From positions 1-64,000 of the forward strand of contig NZ_BDDT01000002.1 of assembly GCF_001661495.1 (NCBI RefSeq): a DNA stretch of 64,000 bases. Direction: 5' to 3'. A program made the position numbers and the translations under genes. Source of the DNA: Pseudoalteromonas prydzensis (GTDB taxonomy: Bacteria; Pseudomonadota; Gammaproteobacteria; Enterobacterales; Alteromonadaceae). The notes below the pieces were generated by a model. It worked only from the letters and a program-made list of their open reading frames with translations. It had not been told where the DNA came from and did no database searches. Positions 57,094 to 64,000 of this stretch are shown here, one piece after another (the stretch's first letter is position 1; the number at the start of each line of letters is the position of its first letter).

Positions 57094-57681
57094 TTAGAAA
57101 CGGTATGTGAAGCCTAAGCTTGTTTGAAATTGATTAAGTACGTCACCATCGAAATGCCATAAACATTGATTGTCTTCATCTGTCGGTAAGGTACAAGAAA
57201 CGTTACTGGCGTTATTAACGATAGTAGCTAGCCAACGAGTTTCAAATAAAACCCGTGCTTGGTCGTTAAATAGGTATTCAAATCCGCCATATAAGCCACT
57301 GGCAAAAAATGTATCTGAGCTGGCAAAATTAGGCTTTACATAATTTGCGCCAATTTGTGCCCCAACATAACCGTTGATACGGTTGCCTAAAGGGACTTCA
57401 ACGGCATTTTGAAATAAAAAATACTGCATTTCTACATCAAGCCCAGGGGATGATTGAAAGTCGCTTTTGGTATTCGAAAAATAAAACCCATAACGAGCAG
57501 AATCGATAGTTCTATCAATGCTAAAAGCCAGGTGATTACTATCTTCAAGTTCAATCGCTAAGCCTTCTTCGGTCTGTAATGATTGATTAAAACTTTTACC
57601 CGTGTAAACACTGAGTGAGTAACCTGCGACTGCGCCGTGACTTATTAGCAGTAAACAAAGTAATGAGAATACTTTTTTCAT
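57094..57681 (-). CDS. Small outer-membrane beta-barrel protein
   Basis: A 195-residue exported protein. The signal peptide ends at GAVA-GYSLS. About eight amphipathic strands can be traced (YGFYFSNTK, MQYFLFQNAVEVPLG, INGYVGAQIGANYV, SGLYGGFEYLF, RVLFETRWLA) and the terminal FTYRF carries the outer-membrane C-terminal Phe. The layout fits an OmpA/OmpW-like porin-fold barrel; the role is not known. It lies 16 bp upstream of the isomerase gene on the same strand, so they may be co-transcribed. Confidence 0.78.
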   Translation of the reverse strand: MKKVFSLLCLLLISHGAVAGYSLSVYTGKSFNQSLQTEEGLAIELEDSNHLAFSIDRTIDSARYGFYFSNTKSDFQSSPGLDVEMQYFLFQNAVEVPLGNRINGYVGAQIGANYVKPNFASSDTFFASGLYGGFEYLFNDQARVLFETRWLATIVNNASNVSCTLPTDEDNQCLWHFDGDVLNQFQTSLGFTYRF

Positions 57682-57779
57682 TGTGTCGGTGCTCGTTGTT
57701 GTGATTTATTTGAGTTAGTATTGAAACATAGTTAAATGTAAGCCACAAACCGTTCTACTTATTTGGAGCAAGGAAAATT

Positions 57780-58253
57780 ATGAAAGCGATTATGTTTGGC
57801 GTATTGGCAAGTTTACTGATCACGCTATCGGGTTGTTCTGACGATGCCGCATCAGTTAGTTTAGGGTTATTTACCACCAAAGATATTAAAGTGGTATCGC
57901 AGCAGGATCCTTTAGTCACGGGGGTTACTTGCCATATAAGTCATGTTGAAGCGAATTTAGATTTTTCTGATCCATCCGATATGTCTATTTCATGTCGTCA
58001 AACTGGGCCAATTACCGCTGAGCAGCTGCAAGTGATTGATCGGAGTAAATCAGGTGAAGTAGTATTTAAATCATCAAAAAGTATTTTATTTAAATCGCTA
58101 AAAGTGCGTCGCATTTATGATGCAGAAACTCGTACTTTACTGTATTTATCATATTCAACTAAAGAATCAACGGGTAGTCATCATCATGCACTATCGACTG
58201 TGCCATTGTATAACACCCAAGCGTGGGTATGGGCACAGCAACAGCAAGAATAA
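57780..58253 (+). CDS. creA: CreA family protein
   Basis: A 157-residue exported protein of the CreA family, of unknown function. The signal peptide includes TLSGCSD, a possible lipobox. The conserved core is visible: VSLGLFTTKDIKVVSQQDPLVTGVTCHIS, DPSDMSISCRQTGP and the late VRRIYDAETRTLLYLSYS. Length is normal. It is followed by an uncharacterised gene after 35 bp. Confidence 0.87.
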   Translation: MKAIMFGVLASLLITLSGCSDDAASVSLGLFTTKDIKVVSQQDPLVTGVTCHISHVEANLDFSDPSDMSISCRQTGPITAEQLQVIDRSKSGEVVFKSSKSILFKSLKVRRIYDAETRTLLYLSYSTKESTGSHHHALSTVPLYNTQAWVWAQQQQE

Positions 58254-58288
58254 CTCAATGCCATTGGTATAAGTAAAAAGAGCAAACT

Positions 58289-59071
58289 ATGTTAGCGTTA
58301 TTTAAAAGCAAACCATTATTAGAACAACAAGAGCAGCAATGGCTGATTGATACCTTTGTGTGGGCAGTGGAAAATTTTGACAGTGATTACTTTATTAATC
58401 ACAGTCAATTAGTGTTGCCCAATCACCAGTGCTTTCCTGATGCGGTGTCAAGTATTGAGGAAATGGCGAGTAAAGTGTTTGAGCGCGTAGTGGGTTATGC
58501 AGGGTTACAGGCATGGCCAATTAAGTTGGTGGCGCCGCAACAACTACAACCGCAGGTATTTCCACACTTTGCCTTTAGTAACTATTTACGCGGTGAACGA
58601 TGTCAATTAATTGTGCCACCTAGCCATAATGTTAATGTGTCATTTAATCCTAATCAAATTAACCAGCCACAAGACTTAGTGGCCAGTTTTGCAGGTACCT
58701 TAGCCACTATCATGATCCATCATGTCGGTGTGTTACCACCAGGTGGTAAAGAGTTTTTACCGCAAGCGGCAGACGCATTAGCGTGCTTTTTAGGCTTTGG
58801 TGTAATGATGAGTAACACTGTGTATCAGTTTAAAGGCGGTTGTGGCTCATGTTACAACCCCTATGCAAATAGGCAAGCAGCATTGAGTGAAACACAAACG
58901 GTGTTTATGCATGCTTTGGTTTGTCATTTTAAAGGCCATCAAGACTCTAAAAAGTATTTAAAGCCGCATTTACGTAGCCAATTTAAAAAGGCACAAAAAG
59001 AGATCAAAGCCTTAGTCAACGATACAGCTAATCCGCTGTTGTTAGCACTTGATGAGCAAAAAGCAGGGTGA
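58289..59071 (+). CDS. Uncharacterised 260-residue protein
   Basis: I do not recognise this 260-residue protein. It is soluble, without signal peptide. The middle has IMIHHVGVLPPGGKEFLPQAADALACFLGFGVMM followed by a Cys-containing loop GGCGSCYNPYANRQ; the helix with HH and the Glu/Asp nearby recall a metal-binding zincin-like fold, but no HExxH is present. It lies 35 bp after creA and 3 bp before a LysE-type exporter gene, so it is probably co-transcribed with it. Confidence 0.7.
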   Translation: MLALFKSKPLLEQQEQQWLIDTFVWAVENFDSDYFINHSQLVLPNHQCFPDAVSSIEEMASKVFERVVGYAGLQAWPIKLVAPQQLQPQVFPHFAFSNYLRGERCQLIVPPSHNVNVSFNPNQINQPQDLVASFAGTLATIMIHHVGVLPPGGKEFLPQAADALACFLGFGVMMSNTVYQFKGGCGSCYNPYANRQAALSETQTVFMHALVCHFKGHQDSKKYLKPHLRSQFKKAQKEIKALVNDTANPLLLALDEQKAG

Positions 59072-59074
59072 TAA

Positions 59075-59698
59075 GTGGTTTATTTAGATGAATTTTTATT
59101 AATTGCACTGGCACATTTTTTTGCGGTAGCAAGCCCCGGCCCTGATTTTGCCATTGTACTTAAACAAAGTATTCAACAAGGAAGGGCGAATGCATTATGG
59201 ACCAGTTTTGGGGTTGGCTTGGCAATTTTGCTCCATGTTAGTTATTGCTTGTTAGGTGTCGCGGTGCTTTTAACGCAATCACCAAACGTATTTATGGCAT
59301 TAAAATATTTAGCGGGTGCATATTTGGCGTATATAGGCGTGCAAGCTCTCAGAGCTGCAAAGCCTGCAACAGCACAACAAGAAACCACTTCACAATCCGT
59401 TGCCGCTGAATCAAGTTGGATTGCTTTTCGTCGTGGTTTTTTAACCAATGCCCTCAACCCGAAAGCAACGTTATTTTTTATGTCGTTATTTACCTTAGTG
59501 ATAAGCCAATCAACCCCGCTAATTATTCAAGCTGGCTATGGACTGTATATGGCCGTTGCAACCTGGCTATGGTTTTCGTTTTTATCTTTAGTGCTATCAA
59601 AGCCGAGCGTACGCGGTTTCTTTCAAAAAAGTGGTCATTGGTTCGACCGTGGGATTGGCGTTATCCTCATCGCATTAGCAATAAGAATAGTGGTGTAA
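59075..59698 (+). CDS. LysE/RhtB family amino-acid exporter
   Basis: A 207-residue inner-membrane protein with six hydrophobic segments of the LysE/RhtB translocator family, which export amino acids or homoserine lactone-like compounds. The N-terminal HFFAVASPGPDFAIVLKQSIQQGRANALWTSFGVG motif and the mid-protein FRRGFLTNALNPKATLFFMSLF are signature segments. The start is GTG, only 3 bp after the previous stop. The exported substrate cannot be told. Confidence 0.9.
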   Translation: MVYLDEFLLIALAHFFAVASPGPDFAIVLKQSIQQGRANALWTSFGVGLAILLHVSYCLLGVAVLLTQSPNVFMALKYLAGAYLAYIGVQALRAAKPATAQQETTSQSVAAESSWIAFRRGFLTNALNPKATLFFMSLFTLVISQSTPLIIQAGYGLYMAVATWLWFSFLSLVLSKPSVRGFFQKSGHWFDRGIGVILIALAIRIVV

Positions 59699-59741
59699 CA
59701 AGGGTTAAGCTCTGGATTTTGGTTAATTAAAGTAGGTGGGT

Positions 59742-60242
59742 ATGGCTGTATATAATTTTTCGTTTGGTTCTAATATGTCATCTAGTCGTTTATTGGCACG
59801 ATTACCAAACGCGCGGCGTATTGGTACGGCAATATTATCAGGCTATGAATTAAGCTTTGATATGGTAAGCAGTGACGGCTCAGGAAAAGGCAATGTACGG
59901 CCTTCAAATGATGATAATGCCCACGTGTATGGTGTGGTATACCAACTTAATGACGACGAAAAAACAATTTTAGATACCATTGAAGGGCCGCGTTATGATT
60001 GTGTTGATATTCAGGTTACGCTGCTCGACGGGCAAAAAATAGCGGCACATTGTTATATGGCCAATACGACTGACGCAAACATCCTGCCCTATGATTGGTA
60101 TATGCAGCACGTTTATCGCGGGGCACTTGAAGCAGGCGTGCCAAATGCGTACAGTGATGCCATAAAATCTCGGCCAACATGCCAAGATAGCGATACAGTA
60201 CGTGCGGCTATTGAGTTTGCTGTACATAAAAATAAAAACTAA
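59742..60242 (+). CDS. Gamma-glutamylcyclotransferase family protein
   Basis: A 166-residue protein of the GGCT/AIG2 fold. It has YNFSFGSNMSSSRLLARLP (the glycine-rich substrate loop), AHVYGVVYQLND and the presumed catalytic Glu in DTIEGPRYDCVDI. Members cleave gamma-glutamyl peptides to 5-oxoproline or have other substrates. The ATG at 59742 is chosen over a GTG two codons upstream because AGGTGG then has good spacing. It lies 21 bp before the serine hydrolase gene. Confidence 0.85.
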   Translation: MAVYNFSFGSNMSSSRLLARLPNARRIGTAILSGYELSFDMVSSDGSGKGNVRPSNDDNAHVYGVVYQLNDDEKTILDTIEGPRYDCVDIQVTLLDGQKIAAHCYMANTTDANILPYDWYMQHVYRGALEAGVPNAYSDAIKSRPTCQDSDTVRAAIEFAVHKNKN

Positions 60243-60263
60243 AACTTACCTTCAAGGATTGTT

Positions 60264-61811
60264 ATGAAGTTAACAAAATTAGCGATAGCTGGCGCATTAT
60301 TAACTGGTTGTGCATTTAACAGTTATGCCGATATTGATACTGCCCAAATAGAGCAAGTAATTGAAAATTCAATGGCGCGTTTTGATGTCCCAGGTATGGC
60401 TGTGGCCGTTGTTGAAAACGATAAAGTGATCTTGGCTAAAGGCTTTGGTATTAGTAACTTAGATACGGGCAAAAAAGTTAATAAAGACACTTTATTTGGT
60501 ATCGCATCAAATACTAAAGCTTTTACCGCCGCCGCATTAGCAAAATTAGTCGATGAAGAAAAAATCAGTTGGGATGATAAAGTCATTGATCATCTTCCTG
60601 AGTTTCGCTTATATGACCCTTATGTCACCCGAGAACTGACGATCCGTGATTTATTGAGTCACCGTAGTGGTTTAGGGCTTGGTCAAGGCGACTTAATGAT
60701 TTGGCCTGACACCGATAAATCGATTGAAGATATTTTAGCAGGCCTAAAATATCTAAAACCTGCTAGCAGCTTTCGCAGTAAATACGCCTATAACAACTTG
60801 ATGTTTGTCACCGCTGGTGAAGTGGTCGCGCGCGTTTCTGGTATGAGCTGGAATGATTATATTGAGAAGAACATTCTGCAGCCTTTGCATATGGATAATT
60901 CTCGCGCTGGTTTTTCACGTATTCCAAAAAGTAATAAAAACTGGGCAACGGGCCATATTCCAATGGATGGCAAGTTACACCCATTTTTTGTTAATTACCT
61001 AGAAGACTTTCGTGGTGCTGGTGCCATTGCATCAAGTGTTAGCGATATGAGCCAATGGCTACGCACTCAATTAGCGCATGGCACAATGCCAAATGGGGAG
61101 CAGTTGTTTAGTGAAAAGCAACAAGCACAGATGTGGCATCCGCATATCACCTCACTGGCTTCAAAAAGTGCGTATGAGGCTTACCATCAGCAATTTAGAG
61201 GTTATGGCTTAGGTTGGAGTATTGAAGACTTTCATGGTATTAAAAAGTTAGGCCATGGTGGTGGTATTTTAGGCATGGTATCGCAAGTGACGTTATTGCC
61301 AGAGAAAAACTTAGGAATTGTGATCCTCAGTAATCAGCAAGCGTTTAGTGCTTTATCGGCAGTAACCTATGAAATACTTGAAGATGCACTCGATTTAGAA
61401 GATAAGGATTGGGTTGAAACACTCGCTAAAAAGCATTTTGAAGGTAAGCAAAAAGCCTATGCCGATGCTAAACCTGAAGCACCCGCTGACTATCAGCCAC
61501 AATTACCTAATATTAGTTATACCGGTACTTTACACGATGATTGGTATGGCGATGTGGTGATTGAAGAGTTAGATGGTAAGTTACGTATTGATTTTACGCA
61601 CACTAAGCGCTTAAAAGGCCGATTAGAGCATTACACAGGCAATACCTTCATTGTTAAGTGGGATGAAAAGCTGCTTGAGGCTGATGCTTACATTACTTTT
61701 GATATGAGCACTAAAAATCGCGTTAACAAAGCAAAGATGCGCGCGGTATCAACAGCCGTAACCGATTTTAGCTTTGATTTTAGAAATCTGACTCTTAAAG
61801 CCAAAAAATAA
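60264..61811 (+). CDS. Serine hydrolase (class C beta-lactamase-like) with DUF3471
   Basis: A 515-residue exported enzyme of the beta-lactamase/esterase family S12. The SxxK motif is SNTK (near 81), the YxN motif YNN (near 175) and a HGG triplet near 332; these are the three active-site motifs of the class C/esterase group. The C-terminus (about 415-510) is a DUF3471 lipocalin-like domain. A signal peptide with LLTGC could be a lipobox or cleave after YA. Likely an esterase, D-aminopeptidase or peptidase; beta-lactam hydrolysis is not supported by sequence alone. Confidence 0.88.
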   Translation: MKLTKLAIAGALLTGCAFNSYADIDTAQIEQVIENSMARFDVPGMAVAVVENDKVILAKGFGISNLDTGKKVNKDTLFGIASNTKAFTAAALAKLVDEEKISWDDKVIDHLPEFRLYDPYVTRELTIRDLLSHRSGLGLGQGDLMIWPDTDKSIEDILAGLKYLKPASSFRSKYAYNNLMFVTAGEVVARVSGMSWNDYIEKNILQPLHMDNSRAGFSRIPKSNKNWATGHIPMDGKLHPFFVNYLEDFRGAGAIASSVSDMSQWLRTQLAHGTMPNGEQLFSEKQQAQMWHPHITSLASKSAYEAYHQQFRGYGLGWSIEDFHGIKKLGHGGGILGMVSQVTLLPEKNLGIVILSNQQAFSALSAVTYEILEDALDLEDKDWVETLAKKHFEGKQKAYADAKPEAPADYQPQLPNISYTGTLHDDWYGDVVIEELDGKLRIDFTHTKRLKGRLEHYTGNTFIVKWDEKLLEADAYITFDMSTKNRVNKAKMRAVSTAVTDFSFDFRNLTLKAKK

Positions 61812-61835
61812 GAGTTGGCACATAAACCAAAGTCG

Positions 61836-61859
61836 CAAAGCCACTGTTTAGTGGCTTTG
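61836..61859 (+). terminator. Terminator after serine hydrolase gene
   Basis: CAAAGCCACT/AGTGGCTTTG with a GTTT loop, 24 bp after the stop. A short T run follows; it is a good hairpin. Confidence 0.75.
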
Positions 61860-61894
61860 TTATAGTTATCGCGTAAATTAGTTTTGGAGCTGTT

Positions 61895-62815
61895 ATGCGT
61901 ACTGCGATTATTTCCCATCCCTTTTGTCGGAAACACAAAATGATTGACGATCATCCTGAGTGTCCTGAGCGCTTAGATGCGATTGCCGATCGTTTGTTAG
62001 CAAGCGGGTTAGATATAGCCGTACAGCAAAAGCAAGCCCCGAAGGCATCTCGCGAACACTACTTATTAGCCCATGACGAAACCCTTGTTGCGCTGGTGGA
62101 AAATACCCTACCAGAGCACGGTTTAATGGCTCTTGATGGTGATACTTGGTTATGCCCTGATTCACTATTGGCGATTGAGCGTGCGGTGGGGGCCGGCGTT
62201 TTAGCTGTTGATGAAATATTGGCAGATAACCTTGATGCTGCATTTTGCTCAGTGCGCCCGCCTGGGCATCATGCCAACCGTACTACCTCTGCTGGCTTTT
62301 GTGTATTTAACAACTTAGCGATTGCGGTGAAATACGCGCAAAGCAAAGGGGTTAAGCGCATTGCGATTGTCGATTTTGATGTTCATCACGGTAATGGTAC
62401 GCAAGACATTTTTATCGATGATGATAATGTGTTGTTTTGCTCATTATTCCAGCATCCTTTTTACCCTAATACCGCCGTAGAAAATAATCAGACTTTAGTT
62501 AATTCACCGCTGCCTATAGCAAGTGATGGTAATGATTTGCAAGAGGTTTACTTACAGCAATGGTTACCAAAGCTGAGTGAGTTTAAACCAGAGTTATTAT
62601 TTATCAGTGCTGGCTTTGATGCACACCTTGAAGATGATATGGCAAGCCTTAAGTTTGTGGAAGATGATTACGTTTGGCTGACTGAACAACTTGCGCAACT
62701 TAGTAAAAAGCTTGGCTGTAAAGGGATTATCTCTTACTTAGAAGGCGGGTATGCGCTCTCGGCGCTGGGACGCAGTGCTATTGCCCATGTAAAAGCACTA
62801 GTCGATAACGAGTAG
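61895..62815 (+). CDS. Histone deacetylase family (acetoin-utilisation-like) protein
   Basis: A 306-residue zinc-dependent deacetylase of the arginase/deacetylase fold. Catalytic landmarks are visible: RPPGHHANRTTSAGFCVFNN (the tandem His), IVDFDVHHGNGTQDIF (zinc Asp/His) and FISAGFDAHLEDDM (the second zinc Asp). Bacterial members deacetylate small amides, polyamines or proteins; the substrate is unknown here. Its 3' end overlaps the convergent small gene by 18 bp. Confidence 0.92.
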   Translation: MRTAIISHPFCRKHKMIDDHPECPERLDAIADRLLASGLDIAVQQKQAPKASREHYLLAHDETLVALVENTLPEHGLMALDGDTWLCPDSLLAIERAVGAGVLAVDEILADNLDAAFCSVRPPGHHANRTTSAGFCVFNNLAIAVKYAQSKGVKRIAIVDFDVHHGNGTQDIFIDDDNVLFCSLFQHPFYPNTAVENNQTLVNSPLPIASDGNDLQEVYLQQWLPKLSEFKPELLFISAGFDAHLEDDMASLKFVEDDYVWLTEQLAQLSKKLGCKGIISYLEGGYALSALGRSAIAHVKALVDNE

Positions 62816-63088
62816 GTTAAATGCTTGCTGCGCAGTGAGTTGCTCTATTTTGCTAAGGCAACAGTGTCCCTCGTTAGCTAAATACTGTTTAACGTAGTGA
62901 GTTAATTGTTCACTGCACAGTGCTTGGCAAGGCTCGCCATCTAGAGTGTGGTAACTGCCATCATTATCCAGCATTGTTACATGCGCTAGCGCGTCTTTAC
63001 TCATCCCATATAAAAAATCATCTATATCACTAGCCTGAGTGGCAAGCTCTATTTCTTCATTATAAATAATGATTTTTGGGTATGGCAT
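62798..63088 (-). CDS. Uncharacterised 96-residue protein
   Basis: A 96-residue acidic protein I do not recognise. It begins MPYPKIIIYNEEIELA and continues with mixed alpha/beta pattern and four Cys (EPCQALC, GHCCLSK). There is no signal peptide. Its 18-bp overlap with the deacetylase gene end is unusual but tail-to-tail. It is divergent from the CBS-domain gene. Confidence 0.6.
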   Translation of the reverse strand: MPYPKIIIYNEEIELATQASDIDDFLYGMSKDALAHVTMLDNDGSYHTLDGEPCQALCSEQLTHYVKQYLANEGHCCLSKIEQLTAQQAFNLLVID

Positions 63089-63169
63089 GCTTATTTATTG
63101 TCCTAAATCAAACTATCAGTTACTGGCTTAATTATACTTATTGGTTCGTGTAAAGCTAGGGATGCTGTA

Positions 63170-64000
63170 ATGCCAAAAAGTAGTCGTTACCAGAAAGTTT
63201 GTGATGTATTCACTGATAAAGTACTTTCATGTAGTAAATACACGCAACTTATCGACGCGGTTAAGTTGATGCGGGCGCATAATGTCAGCGCTATTTTTGT
63301 GCAAGAAGATCAGCAGATATGCGGCATCTGGACTGAATCTGATTGCATTAAGCTCGATTTTACCGACAGTAATATTAAGCACCTTGAGATCCGTAGTGTG
63401 ATGTCGAGTCCTGTTTTAAGTATTTCATCTTCGCAATTACTGAGCGATGCTGCGCTTGTTTTTCATCAGTATAACGTACGCCATTTATTGGTTGTTGATG
63501 AAAATGAGTTACCGTGCGGTGTGGTTAGTATTACTGATATCGTACGAAATCAGGGGCTTGATCATTATTTGCAATTTAGGCCGATCAAAGATCAATACCA
63601 TCAAGATGTGTTAGTGGTGCCAAGTCATTGCGCTCTTAATGAAGCCGTTAGTATGATGCGAGAACGTGCAGAGCAAGTGATCTTAGTATATAACCAGCAA
63701 CTAAACGAGCATGGCATTATTACTCAGCGAGATTTACTGCATCTGATCATTGCACCGAATAACGACATATCATGCTGGCAGTTGGCAAGCCGTCCTTTGT
63801 ACCAAGTAGACTCTAAAAGCAGCTTGTTTGATGCCTATCGGCTAATGTCAGAAAATAACGTTCGTCATCTTGTTGTCAGCGACGAGAAAGAGATTAAAGG
63901 GGTGCTAACCCTTGAGCACCTTATTAATGAAATAGAAAATGCGTATTGCAGTGAGCTTGAAAAAGTACTTGAGCAGCGTGATATAGCGCTGCAGCATTCA
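63170..64000 (+). CDS. CBS-domain signalling protein, partial (cut by window end)
   Basis: An open frame of 277 codons runs off the window end. It contains four CBS-type repeats in two pairs (about 8-125 and 135-255): DAVKLMRAHNVSAIFV, DAALVFHQYNVRHLLVV, EAVSMMRERAEQVILV and DAYRLMSENNVRHLVVS. CBS pairs bind adenosine nucleotides and act as energy sensors. The final residues (EIENAYCSELEKVLEQRDIALQHS) look like a coiled-coil linker into a further output domain, such as PAS, GGDEF or kinase, which lies beyond the window. Confidence 0.85.
   Translation, partial: MPKSSRYQKVCDVFTDKVLSCSKYTQLIDAVKLMRAHNVSAIFVQEDQQICGIWTESDCIKLDFTDSNIKHLEIRSVMSSPVLSISSSQLLSDAALVFHQYNVRHLLVVDENELPCGVVSITDIVRNQGLDHYLQFRPIKDQYHQDVLVVPSHCALNEAVSMMRERAEQVILVYNQQLNEHGIITQRDLLHLIIAPNNDISCWQLASRPLYQVDSKSSLFDAYRLMSENNVRHLVVSDEKEIKGVLTLEHLINEIENAYCSELEKVLEQRDIALQHS

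Noticed and set aside
60264..61811. The serine hydrolase as an antibiotic-resistance beta-lactamase
   Set aside because: The S12 motifs are shared with esterases and peptidases, and the DUF3471 domain points to that group; no evidence for beta-lactam activity.

Overview
The window reads as a chromosomal segment of a marine gammaproteobacterium of the Alteromonadales, most likely Pseudoalteromonas or a close relative. The basis is gene content and order: slmA / coaBC / radC / rpmB-rpmG, rsuA next to zapE, a psp operon, cheX-yjbQ-zur, many TonB/peptidase/GGDEF-EAL genes, and REP-type repeats. The genus is inferred from sequence character, not from a database search.

Layout. 1-770: two tRNA-Gly(GCC) genes bracketed by two different tandem arrays with 7-bp units. 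770-12300: core genes (yjbQ, cheX, zur, a MarC-family gene, a lipoprotein, dusA, the pspA-pspC operon behind a sigma-54-like promoter, a copper chaperone, DUF2333, TIGR04219 and TIGR03899 genes, an SRPBCC protein, and a REC-GGDEF-EAL response regulator). 12374-36405: ygiQ, split in two by an island of about 21.86 kb. 36460-64000: core and peripheral genes again (S9 peptidase, slmA, coaBC, radC, rpmBG, fbp, a zinc metalloprotease, a chemoreceptor, rsuA, zapE, a TonB-dependent receptor with a divergent CadC-like regulator, and smaller enzymes), ending in a four-CBS-domain protein cut by the window edge.

The island is the accessory part. At its left end a tightly overlapping four-gene operon encodes three tyrosine recombinases and a small HTH/coiled-coil protein, the arrangement described for GInt islands (ginABCD). 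The insertion falls exactly inside the radical-SAM CX3CX2C motif of ygiQ. Clean removal of the island between 13555 and 35413 would restore a 724-codon reading frame.

The cargo is mostly or entirely anti-phage defence: an orphan MbcA/ParS-type antitoxin; an uncharacterised helicase plus wHTH/coiled-coil pair; a complete type I restriction-modification system (XRE controller, hsdM, hsdS, hsdR with an unusual triple Cys repeat); a GHKL ATPase with a wHTH (Z-alpha-like fingerprint) and a STAS-like/wHTH partner; a TIR - caspase-like protease - TIR operon resembling caspase-type (type IV) Thoeris; and a SMEK-APAZ protein translationally coupled to a catalytically inactive short prokaryotic Argonaute.

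The strongest new signals are two. First, three near-identical inverted repeats (TCTSGTTAA-N10-TTAATCAGA) sit upstream of the STAS gene and of the TIR-caspase-TIR operon. They suggest that the GHKL/STAS pair is a dedicated switch for the TIR-caspase module. Second, the short-Ago operon carries an effector of the SMEK type, which differs from the SIR2, TIR, DREN/Mrr and HNH effectors I know to be characterised.
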